Shown here: one piece after another, positions 36,901 through 48,900 of the stretch
Position numbering within the stretch: position 1 is the first letter of the stretch
How the letters are laid out: the number at the start of each line of letters is the position of its first letter
Source of the DNA: Xanthostigma xanthostigma
Taxonomy: Eukaryota > Arthropoda > Insecta > Raphidioptera > Raphidiidae
Length of the DNA: 64,000 nucleotides
Reading direction: 5' to 3'
Assembly (NCBI GenBank): GCA_963575645.1
Contig: OY754470.1
Location: 29,928,501-29,992,500 of the forward strand
The notes under the pieces: generated by a model
What the model saw: only the letters and a program-made list of their open reading frames with translations
The model's database searches: none
What the model was told of the DNA's origin: nothing
Made by a program: the position numbers and the translations under genes

Positions 36901-38936
36901 GCTTGGCACCAAATTAGTCCCGTAGTATAAATAGCCTCTGCTGTACCATTTATGTAACCTCCTCCAACCCAAGTAGCTGAAAACAATATAATCATTTTAC
37001 GATACAAATACATTCTATATGTCTACTCCATGCGCATCACGCAAAAACGACTGGGCTTATTTTTTTGAAATTTACCAAATTTTTTATGATCGATTCCAAG
37101 TTATAACTTAATTAAACTATATGGATTTTTTATATTTATTAAAGACTATATCTATTAATAAGTTTTTCAGTTCGAGAGTTTTGAAGGGAATCTATTCAGC
37201 TAGTTGTAAAATATAGCCTCACGGGATGGATTGAGAAAGAATAGAAAATTAAACATCATGAACGTAATTTACACAATTAATTTCTAAAAAATTTGCAAGT
37301 TTTTATGAACTCTAATTACGACCTATGTTTTTTATATAAATAGAAGATAAAATACGAATCAGGCTATCTTTAGAAAAATGAAATAGAAAATGTTTCTCTG
37401 AAAAATTGAATTTTTTTACAACTATGATTTTAAAACACTATTTTGTGCAATTATTAAGTTATTTAATATTGGGTGTGATCATTTGACCAGTCAGCTCAGA
37501 TAAGTGCCATAATTTACATTTTATAGGATTTTATAAATAGTTCAAAGTGGGTAGTAAGACATCGCAATTATACTGTAAAGTCACGTTTAAATATTTAACA
37601 GAAACAACATGAATTGTTTCAAACTTAATTGTTACAATAGTTAATTGCATAATTCCGTGTCAATTCGTTTTTAGTTTGTCGATATTTGTTTACGATTTTA
37701 TTAATGCTATATGAAAATATTACGCTTTTAACAAATCACCTCAGCCATTTTTTTATTGATTATGGTACAAACCAGGAAATATAGGCGGACTTTTGAACAC
37801 GCATTTCCCATCATACAAAATACCCGAAAATCTCGAAAAATCCTCAGATAAGATAAGATAAAATTTATTAGAAAAATCATACATATTATGTACAGACAAA
37901 TAAAACAATTTCTTAGGCAGCGTTCCTAATACCTGCTGCTTGACTAAACAAAAAACAAACGAATATTAATACAGAACCATCAGTGATTTGAATTGGGAAA
38001 AATTAAAATAAAAAACCCAAACTAGTTGATGCATGTTGACTTTTTTTTTAAATCCTCAGAAAATGAAATTACGGACATAGTTCATTGTACTTGTTTGCTA
38101 CAGTTCAATATTAAGGAGCATGTTGTTCTGAATCACGAAATTTTAGATTTATTATGCACGAGCTCTAACATTTTGTTATATATTTAATTTAATTTAAATA
38201 ATGTCATTGTACTGTATTTATTGTTATTCTGACTCATTCTACACTATCTACCAGTTCTTTGAACAAAGTATAATTGCGTTCTAAATAAATACTAAATTTT
38301 ATACATTTGTCTTCTATAAAATAGCTGATATTCACATCATAATAAGTATATTTAAAATATTTTAAACAGCTATTTGAGTGGTTACCGAAAACTACGCCTA
38401 CTTTGATCTCTCTGTTCCTCTTGTAGAGTTAAATAGTAATTGATAGATCGCTTTAGAAAATGACTATTGAATTAGTTAAATAGTATTTATTATTTTCAAT
38501 TTACAGTATTAGTGTTAAATGGCTCATTTTATCGCCAGTGGCGTAGGTTGAATTAGTCTAGACGTTGGCGAAGTTTCATCAGCAAGGCCCTTTTCTTTCA
38601 GTACGATCAATGCAGTGATCCTACTATATTTGGTATACAACAGAAAACAATATAGTTCATAAGTCAGCACACAATGGGGTCTCACGCGAGGCCCTCATAA
38701 ACGCAACGCCGTGGTCAGACATGAAAAGCAGCTATTTTATGTGTGCAAAAACGAATTTTCAAAAGCTTACCTGTCATGGTGAAGATTCCGACGAAGAGAC
38801 CAATGCTTCGCCCTGCAAGCATCACCTCTTCTTCGGAATCGTTCCCGCTCTCCTTTTTGCGGCCGGCCCATATCCCAACCGCCAAAATCAAGACGTAGAA
38901 GAGGATAATAGAGATCACGCCGGCTATGTTGATCAT
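33921..38936 (-). CDS. ChT: High-affinity choline transporter (SLC5A7 type)
   Basis: Sodium- and chloride-coupled choline uptake at cholinergic nerve endings. Eight coding exons: 38936-38771, 36976-36869, 36797-36642, 36487-36189, 35666-35537, 35445-35124, 34800-34534, 34296-33921. All introns are GT..AG and all phases agree; total 1,824 nt, 607 residues, as expected for insect ChT. Family marks: [20 protein letters not shown] start (outward N-terminus, helix 1), [20 protein letters not shown] (residues 54-73), [51 protein letters not shown] (about 324-339, sodium/solute symporter core) and [17 protein letters not shown]. An N-E-T sequon at 289 sits where the human protein is glycosylated. 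The cytoplasmic tail is acidic then Gly-rich and ends QTAL. The start is the only in-frame ATG, with CACA before it; a 5' UTR acceptor CTATTTCTAG lies 7 bp upstream (38943), so non-coding exons lie further right. Confidence 0.97.
35955..36012 (+). repeat. CGAAACGTCAG tail motif in a ChT intron
   Basis: CGAAGATGACATAAAGTTTG then CCGAAACGTCAG and an A-rich stretch form a GAAGATG, hairpin, CGAAACGT arrangement seen at the 3' part of insect retroelements. It resembles the 14.3-kb motif. A short truncated insertion is the simplest reading. Confidence 0.4.
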
Positions 38937-41205
38937 TGTGGCACTAGAAATAGCCGGTAGGAACTTAATTTTTATTTATTTTTCTTTGTTACAAAGAAAA
39001 AAATTATAGGTAAATGTTTTGTTGCTTCTTTAACAGAAAATTCGCTTTCATGATTGAAAATTTCCTTTTTGATCAGTTTAGTTTTCTAGTGCACCAAGCA
39101 TTTAACCGGTGCATTACACCAACTGTGATGACAGTCAACAATAAGAATGTGTTCAGACGTACTGTTAATAAACATAATTCATATTATAAACGTGTAGTTC
39201 AGTCCCATTAAATTATTCTGCATCCCCAGATGTTAACAGCGTTTTACGGAGAATTCTAAATAATTTAAATAATCCCGTTCTTTAAAACAATACCATAGTC
39301 AAATTATCTAGTTATCTCCCTGTGTCTCTCTACCTTGAAAAATTATAGCTGTTAAAAATTATTTTTTTCGAAAATTTTTGTAGTTCATAATTCGGGAAAA
39401 AAAGATACTATATAGATGTACAACGTACGTTTGTGTGACTAATTTTCTTGTTTGATAAAGTAGAAATTTAACTTTTATAAATTCGAAGATTTTTTTTATT
39501 ATACGAAAAAAATGCTCACATCTTTGTTTTAAGTTCCCTAAAATATTATTATAACGTTTTTAAGTTCATTTCTTAAATTAGAAACATATTCATTTCAGTA
39601 AAAAATACTGCTTAATTTCCTTATGTTAGAATTCTTACAATATCTGAAATTAAGAATAATGCACTAATAATATATTTTTAAAAGAATTTTTCTAAAACTG
39701 TCCGAACAATATAGTACAGTAAAAATAATCGTTAAAATATACACACTAAAAAGTTGTTTTTCGTTAGATACACGACAACGATTTTTTATTCATTATGTAA
39801 TAGAACAACAAAATTGTTTTCATTTAAATTTTTTATAAGAACTATAACATTCCTGCTACATTTTTCAAATAGTAGAGTTTAAAGTTGCTTTGCGACGACC
39901 GTTCAGAAAATACACAAATGTTTAGACTATTATTTTTATTTGATTATAAAAATATTTCTACTTATTCACGAAAAACTATTTTTTGTATAAAATTTATCAT
40001 ATTACGAAAACAAATGTAAATTTCGAATAATTTATTGGTCACAAAAAATACCTTATTTAGCCGTCTACAAATATTACTACATAAATATTTGCGTGATATT
40101 TACAAAAGATATTTTTTTTCATTGCATACTAATTTTTTTCTTTAAAAAATGAAATTTTAAATCAATCACCTTCCTCACGAAGTTTTTGTATTTTATTCAT
40201 CCAACTTTACTACGGGTAGGTATTGCCCGACGGAAAACGCAAATGTTCCAAAAGGAGTAAATATATTTGTTCTTAAAATTAAATAGATTTATTGATTTTT
40301 TTTTTAATATAATGCATAATTTTCTATATTTGAGTGCTGTTTTATGAAAACGTTAAAATATCAACGCTCTTTAATGAATAATAATCAAACATCAAAAAAA
40401 TTATAATCGGCTTATTTTGAGTAATATTATTTAATATAATGCTCAAAAATATTTCATACAAAAATACTCTTACCTTTTTACTTGTCTTCAAGAGTGGCTA
40501 TTTGAACAATTAATTATTTCACTACAATGCTCGATTACTAGAATTTATTTTTCATAATAATTAACTTTTAAATTTATAATTTTTATAAATCAGTGCCTTC
40601 TTTAACTAGTTGCAATATATTATTATATTTATATGTTTATTATTATCTTCATCGAGTAAAAATCTACTTGTTTTCTAAAATGTTCGTTAGGCAGCTTTCG
40701 TCTTTATATCAATAAATTATCTAATATAAAATATATAACATTCGATAACAATTCATATAAAATATTTTATTCAACTAAAATATACATTTATTATTTTTAT
40801 ATAGGAGAACTAATCACTATTCGATATTGAAAATTGCAAGAGAGAATCAGTGAGTTTCAGTTATTGCCGAACATTAATGTTGCAATTGGCGAGGATTTAG
40901 AACAAAAATTAGGTTCATAATAACAATTATTTTTAATATTTTGCGCAAACAATAAAGCAATCGAACAGCAGTCTCCCCAGCGCAAAGATGTTTTCTGAGA
41001 AGGACTGTTTCTCGTTCTAAATGCTAAACCGCACATCAGAGCAAAAAAACTTCATAAATATGTCCAATTCTAAACGACCGATATATAACCGTCACTCGTT
41101 AATTATTTGATTTTATTTAATAGTATGTTTATATGCGATTTATTTTAATTGATATGTTAAAACTGATATGTATTAGTATCACGTGTGTATTTGACTTAGC
41201 GACGG

Positions 41206-41211
41206 AACTGA
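41206..41211 (-). promoter_or_regulatory. Candidate initiator for ChT
   Basis: TCAGTT on the - strand within the CpG-richer stretch fits the insect initiator consensus and lies about 2.3 kb upstream of the ChT start codon, with spliced 5' UTR expected from the acceptor at 38943. No TATA box is evident. Weak, position-based inference. Confidence 0.2.
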
Positions 41212-42140
41212 TCACCACAGACGCGTCGAATTCAGTTAAAATTCAGCACATCAATACGACGTTCGAATGTTTGTACACAACAATCACTTAAAACAAAAAC
41301 ACGTTCTTGTACGTACGTATTTCGAAAACATAAATTAGTATAATTGTAATAAACGTGTATGTATTTTATTTTTCACGTAGACCCAGACATACCGGGAGCT
41401 AGCTGCGATCGGTTTCTCGGTAGCTACGGAGCGATTATTGATCCTTCGTATCTAAATGACGTCACAGAGACGTACGCGCGGCGTCGCAACCCCATTGGAC
41501 GCCGTCGCCGTCGGTTATGTCCACGCTAAAAGCAACGAGACAGAAAAGGACGCGTATATACCGTACGCCAGGGAATGGTTGAGTCTTTGTTGTCAAATTT
41601 GTTACAGTGAATTCTATTGGTCCGATATTTTCAGTTACACGTGAACACCCTCCCCGACTCCCCTACGAGAATGCCCTTGCACCTCCGTCCCACGGTGACC
41701 GTTCGACGCTCCTGAACACCTACACAAAATTCAGTGACCTTCTCGCTATTTGACCCTTTTTTTGTCCTTATACAGGACGTCTACAGATTCACCGGTTTGC
41801 CATAACCGCATGCTCCTGGCCACTCAGAAGCGCACGTGCAAATCCTACATCTAAAGCAGGATAAAAATAGTACTCATTCGCCCACTAGCTTTATTTATTA
41901 TTTAGAGAACTCTAAATTAGCCAAAGTATGCAAATTATAAATTTAGTACTTGTTTAACAACAAGGGTAATTGAAAATTGTTTACGTCCACTCAGGAGAGA
42001 GTTCGCCGTGTTAAGCTATTCAGTAAAATGTCTCTAAAAACTCTATTGCCATAAAAGAGAGAAAGAAATTGTTGATTATAGATGCTCAACAGCTGAGGTC
42101 ATCAGCGTTTAATATTGTCATCAAAGACTGTTATATTGAG

Positions 42141-42446
42141 CAGTGGCGGATTTACCAGCAGGCTAAGTAGGCTTAAGCCTAGGGCGGCAAACTAAGGTTA
42201 TTTAATTACATTTACCGTACTTATATATAATTGTACATTATTGTGTAAGTAGCATACATTACCCCGCCTTATTAGTCGCACATGGTTATGCTTTGATTCA
42301 TTCAGTAATATACCCAAAAACTATTTCTTGTGCAATTTCAACCAAATTATTAGAGTGTAAAAACAAGCTAGGAACTGACAACTGTAGATGTAAGGGTGGC
42401 AAAAATTTAAAAGCCTATACTTGGGAAACGTGTAAATCCGCAACTG
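42141..42446. mobile_element. hAT-type MITE with 8-bp target duplication
   Basis: Perfect direct repeats ATATTGAG at 42133-42140 and 42447-42454. Inverted ends CAGTGGCGGATTTA and TAAATCCGCAACTG, and internal GGGCGGCAAAC, match the end type at 11621-12029. 306 bp. The reading frame from 42293 runs across its right end and is not a gene. Confidence 0.93.
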
Positions 42447-42970
42447 ATATTGAGTCAAAAGAGAAAAAATTAACACTGCTACTAAGTGTCTGTGTCAATT
42501 TGTATCTACTATTCGATTTGTGAGAAAGAGTCTTTGATAGAGTCGTTCATTTTAACATTTATGATATAGAATAGCTTGGTCTCCTGTGGTTACAAAAGAT
42601 TTAAAGTGGTCTATAGTCTATACTATGGAATAATATAAAAATGAATCATGTAAAATTGAGATGAAGTTGAAAAAAATAGAACAATGTTTCTTAAATTTTA
42701 TTTAGGTAAAAATAAATTTAATTTCACCTATACAGAGCCAGCTCTTTAGGTATACCTACTAATTTTTACAAGAAACCGGCATGTCTCTACAATTAACAGT
42801 GGTTTAATATAAATTTTGAAAAAGTTTGTACCAACGCAAGAGATATTTTAGACGAATGTTAATTATATTTTAGCATATATGTACATAAATATTATATACA
42901 AGTATTTACAAGATGGAATAAAATAATGATTGTATAAACACATAAATAAATAGTTATATAACAGAATGCA

Positions 42971-45900
42971 CTAGACTTTTTCTATGTCATCATTTGTTTC
43001 TTTTGATTCCGTTTTTATTTTCCTAGGATCTTTTAAAAATATCGCAATAACAGCACACACTGAAAAAAAGAAATATTTTCAATAACGCCGACCACATTAC
43101 GTAATTATTATACATGGATTACTCTCATTGGTAATTTTATAAATAATTACTAGATGAAAATTATAAAAAATTGTACTGTTTATTTAAAAAGAGTATTTCA
43201 ATAAAAAAGGTAGGTACGTCACTGTGGCCAGTCAATGCCATTGGCTAGTCAATCTCGTATTATAGAAACTCAATTGTCTTAAATCTCATGTTTGAAAGAT
43301 ACTCTTATCGTTGATTGAGTAAAGAGCTTTAAGATTTTTGTGAACATGTTTTTTTCATTCAGTAATGTCGAATTTTACGTATACTAGTTCAAGAGCTATC
43401 AAACATTTTTGGGTAGATATTTAGGCAGCGTGAAAATTTGTTAACACTTATCTTTTAATAACACTGCAAAAAAAGGTAATTTTACACGAAATCTCGTGAA
43501 TAAAAAATGATATCGACTTTGTTAGTGTGCCAATCGAATATGTCAATATGATCCGAAAGAAATTTTATCAAAATAGGTTCGATCGTTTAAAAAACAAGAT
43601 GTAAAAGTATTTTTAAAAAATCAGATCCAATTAGTAAATTACATAATATTTAATATTTAATGTAGATCATACTGTGAAGTTGGACGCGTGGACCTAAAGG
43701 GTCGCATTTGTGGAGTCCAAAATAAACGACCAAACTTACGGTTTGTTTGCTTTTTGTCCCTCATTCTCTTATAGTTCGGTAAACTGTAGTTACTTACATA
43801 TTAACTCTCCGCCAAATACTCCAAAAGTAAGGTAACAAGATTCTTTCATCAAATTCCCGACTGCGTTTGTGCCAGCAATAGCTCCAATCCTTCCGGCCAT
43901 TAAGGACAGTGCCATAGCCATGGCTCTAAAAAATTATTTAAAAATATGTTTAACATGATGTTATAAATAAAGTTTTCTTCATACCTCGATCGAAAGTAGG
44001 TACACACTTTCGGCATCAATTGTAAGGTCTAACATTTACGCATTGGTGGGATTACACGCACTGATGCGGGAAGTACGTATACGTTCTGGCGGCAGTAAGG
44101 CTAAGGCCACACAGGTAGGTGGTTTGCTAGGCGGTAAGTGGTAAGATTGGCGCCTGTATTAGTATCCTAGTGAACAAGCAAATGCAAAGGCACTGGAGTG
44201 GTCCCACCACGCGCTAGGCGCCAAGCTAAGCGCCACGATAATCGCCTAGCGTGTATCTTAGCGAACCGACGTGTTGGTTAATTCTAACGTGCCACTAAGT
44301 GTTTTATTCCAAAATAGAGACACTTTTAATTGCGGCAGTCTTTAAAAGGGAGCCACTGTGGAATCCATCAATGTTATGACAAGTCGTTCTTCAGGTGATA
44401 TGTAACATCTATATAATGTGTATCCATTTTTTGTATCTGCTTTTCTATTTTACTTAATAACAAGTCAAATGTTTCTTGCTTCATACGTGTATAAGAGAAG
44501 AACTTTTCGTTGAATTTACGCAATTGTTTAAATAGTAGGTATATTAAATTCCCCTTGAGAAGCTCTCGAAATGTTGATGTCATGTACCCAACATAATCGA
44601 GAATGCTGTACTTTAAATTTTAAATTTGAATTCTCTACAAGAAGTAGTTTTCTTGTTAATTTTGAAAGAGCCATCACGACGTGTTCACTGCTATACAAGG
44701 AAGTAGCAAATGAATTTGTAGCAAAGCAAGCAGCGTCAGTGTGGTCCCTTGTTATCTTACCACCTAGTGTAGCACCTAGACTAGCACCAAGCGAACCACT
44801 TCAGTGTGGCCTTAGCCTAACGAAAAAACAACCTATCAATTGTTGTTTAGATGTCGTTTCCATAGCAACCCTATTACATTTTAGCTAATAGTCGCGACCA
44901 GCTGGTATTCGTGTTTTTACGTATTACCTCAAAGCTGCTCGCTTGGAATTTATCAGTGTTTTATGTAATTAATTAATGTATTTAATAAGCGTACTTACGA
45001 CCGAGGTATGAAGAAAAAATGGCATACACCGCACTGGCCGAAAGTTTGATACCTTGCACTGCATATCATGATGCCCGAGGCGAGCCGAGGGTATCCTGGC
45101 GCGCAGTGCAAGAATATCAAACTTTCGGCCAGTGCGGTGTAATATACTAATGGCTACCATTTCACTTACCTGTGATGTGTCGAATACAAATCTACTGTGA
45201 ATGTGTTAACAATGCCAACGCAAATTGCACATGTCAGAAAACCCGCGAATAGCATCAAAACCAACCAGTATGCACTGGCAAACGCTACTGTTATGCCACA
45301 GACACCATTTATAAAGAACACTATCACTAGAACAAAAAAAAAGTATGCGTGAGACTCTCGCGTGTTAAAAGTGACACTTCTTAATTTCGAGCATTTATTA
45401 TTTCAGGATTTGGAATTGGTTATGTGAAATTTGTTACCGTAGCTAGAGAAAATACTACACACAGTACACTGCGCATGCGTGTAGAGTACGTATGACGCTT
45501 TGACAGAGAGAGTAGAAACTATTCTCCCACTCTTTCCTTTCAACAGCTGGTTGGAGTCAGAGAAGGGGAAGCGTCTCACATGTTGTCTGATCCAGGCCAA
45601 TTTAGCTCCTAGCGAAACGATTCTCCCACTCTTTCCTCTCAACTGCCGGTTGAAGTCGGAGAAAGAAAAGCGTTTCACTTTTCGTCTGATCCAGGTCAAT
45701 TATCCCCTATAGAGCGCCTAAAAAGTTTCACTTCAAAAGGTTAAATTAAAGAAAGGTGAAATGATCCAGCTATTATGGAATAAAATTTCGTTTAAACTCG
45801 ACCATCTAGCGTAATGTGTGTTTAACATTTGTTATCTGTCTGTCCGTTTGTTTTACGATTAGGACCAAAATGGTCCAAAATACCGGAGTGAATTTAAAGT

Positions 45901-48900
45901 GGTTCAACAAAATTCCACAAGAGTATTCTTCGTCAAACGATGTATGTAAATGGTTTTGATTTTACAGTTGGGTGGTGGACTCAAAAGTGCAGAAAGTTGT
46001 AAGAAAATAAGCTAAACTTTTAATATAACTTTCATCCGAGCGAGGCGGCGTAGCGGTGAGAGCACTAGACTCGCATTCGGGCGGTACCGGATTCGAATCC
46101 CGGCGGGGGCTGATGTGACTAGGACTTTTTCCTACTGCCTCTCGCCGAGAAACAGTAATTCCTATACCGGCCATCTTATTGAGGTTTTCCATGGTTTCCC
46201 TCAATATAGTACAGTCAATCTGGCAAAAACCTCAACAAAACCACACAAAAAGGTGAGGTAAGTTGTATGAAAAAAATGTTGAATTAAAAGTTGTTTATAA
46301 AATAAAAAGGAACAATTTTTCTATTTGAATCGTAACTGAAAAATGAAAATTTCAGGGCAAAAAAGTGGAAAAACACTTTTTTTGGCACTTTAGCGCCACC
46401 TACTGCGCACATTTTTTGTTGTACAACATAGCACCAATGACATTAATTGTAGATAACGATGCCCTCTACATTTTTTGTTCAATAAATTTTTCTGTAAAAT
46501 GCACAGTTTTCGAGAAAAATGCATTTCAAAATATTTTTGAGTTTTTTTTTGACTATTTGAACAGGTATTTGAACAGGTACCAGGTGGCCATTGCCAGGTA
46601 ACCTTTTTTTCATCATTCTCTAACGACTCACCAAGTTTCATCTTTTTGTGTGGTTTTGATACGAAATGATTTTTTTTTCGCCAGATTGACTGTACTAATA
46701 ATTCCTGATAAATATCGAGATGGTTCCTTATTCAAGGCCATGTCCGATTACCTGTCAAACTCCTATTCTCAAAATTTGCCTACTTTATCCTAATTTCCGA
46801 AAAATTCCTTCATTCGCCCATTGCCGTTAATTAAGTTAAAAATTGAAAAATTGTAGAAACTAACGGGTGGTGTAAAAGATGGAAAATAGTAATGGTGGAA
46901 ATGGCGTCTGTTATGACATAAAGTCGAGAAACGGACGTTAAACGCATTATCATTATTATTATTATTAATAATAATAATAATAAAATAACTTTTATTTTAA
47001 CTTTAGTTCACGAATTTGGTAGAATAAGTTGGAAAGAACGCGAAATATCCGAAATTTTATATTATCTGGTTGAATGTATTGATATCAGATTATATGAAAT
47101 TTAGATCAATGAATTTATGCTACTTGAAAATTTTGGTAATTTAAAAACAAAGAGTAAACGATCACAAGTCTTTAATATGTTCTGGTAATTCGATGACAAA
47201 AAACCTATCTGCAAAGAAACATTTAAGCAATTTGGTTTTACGTTAACACACCAGTGCGTAATGGATCACTTTACGTGCCTGTATACACGTAAGGCAGCTA
47301 CTTTATAGAAGGTAGTGTAAAATCTTTTTCAAAATGTTGAGATTTGTTCTATATCAGGCCTGGGCAAATGGCGGCCCGCGGGCCGGATCCGGCTCGCAGT
47401 AGACTTTTGTCCGGCCCGCGAAGCATTTTATACATGATTATTAAGAGCGAAAATAGTTTTCCAATATAATTTGGCGCATTAAAAAAATTTAGAAAAATAG
47501 TAAATAGCAAGGGCCACAACAGACGAAAAAAGACCTTTTTTTTGCGAAATGAAAGGATCTTTTTTTTGCTCTCCAAATTTTTGACGCACGGTCAAATTTT
47601 CATCAGCAATGTGGCCCGACGATCAAAAGATTTGCCCGCCTTGCTCTATATGTATATTCAATTACCTAACAATATCTTTTTTCCGATAAGATTGATGATG
47701 AATCCAAGTCCGACGTATCCAACGACGAAAAGAGCACTAAGCCCCAATAAAACGACAAATACAAACGTATCGACAGTATCGTCACATTCAAGCAATTCAT
47801 CGCCATCAACGGTGCCGCCGCCTTCATCTGCTGCGTGGCCAGCGTACCGCTCGTTCATTACCCTGCATACGCTGTACGTTCCGTTAGGATGTTCATCTTG
47901 GAATTTCTCCATGTTGTTTAAAATGTCGGGGAACCACATGAAAAAACCACTTGATCTGCACATACAGATAAGTTAATGATAACTTGGGGTCGTTATAGAC
48001 GAAAATAATTTAATAAAAACCTGCTTTCGTGTTTATTGTCTATATATACAGTGGATTTCGGTTAAAGCGACGATGAAGGGACCACATAATTCCATCGCTA
48101 TATCCAAAAGTCGCTATATAGAAAGAAAAATATAGATACTTTAAATATAAGGGACTTAAGTGTCATGTTGCTATAACCGAAAAGTCGTTACAACCGAAAC
48201 CGTTATAAATGAAATCCACCACTAATCATTAGAGATGCGCCGAGTACTCGTTTATTACTGTATAAGTTTTTTTAAAAAAGACTGGTCTATGGAATGTACT
48301 ATGACCTTATTGCAGAAGAGCGCACATGCATTTTATATTAGTAAAAGGTAATGATCCCTGGAACCGCTTCATTGCAATAAGGGACACAATGGTACGCATC
48401 AGCGACTTCTCGCCCTTTCCCCACCGGTCTTCTCTAGCCGAGCGCACTGTATAATACGCGCCACGAATCTAAAAGGCTCGGAAGTTAGATGCGAATGCGG
48501 GCTTGCGCTTGTACAGTCTGTTGAAAAATTACAAACTCGCAACTCAACAAAACTAAAACAGCAATAACAACTTGGCAATAGCGTACTCGTAGGAAAGCGA
48601 CAAGTGACAAAGGCAACGAGCGATCACGGCCAATCACCGACGAGCGCACGTTCCGTGCAAGTAACTGGGAGGTGGTGGGAGTATCAACGGCTCTAAAATG
48701 TGCCTTTGCAACGCTGTTTTCGACTAACTTCCGAACCTTTTAGATCCGTGGCGCGTATTATACTCGGTACTCGGCAATTCGGCAAAATTTTTAGTTCACG
48801 TACTCGGCCGTAAATGTGGTTAAAATAATGTAGTCTAAAAAAAAAATGCTGATTCTTAGAGAGAATTGTATAAAGTACACTTCATTTGTTTTCTTCAATT

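Larger units (their letters stand above)
38944..42900. other. 5' region of ChT and spacer to SV2-like gene A
   Basis: No coding exon seen. A donor-like site (AAAAAG|GTAAGAG, - strand, exon end 40474) could end an untranslated ChT exon. The stretch 41200-41850 is less AT-rich and CpG-richer than its surroundings and contains an initiator-like TCAGTT on the - strand (41211-41206), so it may hold the ChT promoter. 42040-42130 is a relative of the 4.8-kb repeat and 42141-42446 is a hAT MITE. Frames at 41456 and 42293 have no family signature. Confidence 0.45.

Noticed and set aside
41456..41644. 62-codon frame in the CpG-richer region
   Set aside because: No family resemblance and no splice context; more likely part of the ChT 5' region.
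42293..42523. 76-codon frame on + strand
   Set aside because: Crosses the right end of a hAT MITE and its target duplication.
46040..46110. tRNA-like sequence with box A and box B
   Set aside because: Arms do not fold as a tRNA, and it is followed by an arthropod SINE body and tail.
47542..47976. 144-codon + strand frame
   Set aside because: Antisense to the luminal-loop exon of SV2-like gene A and to the hAT MITE beside it.
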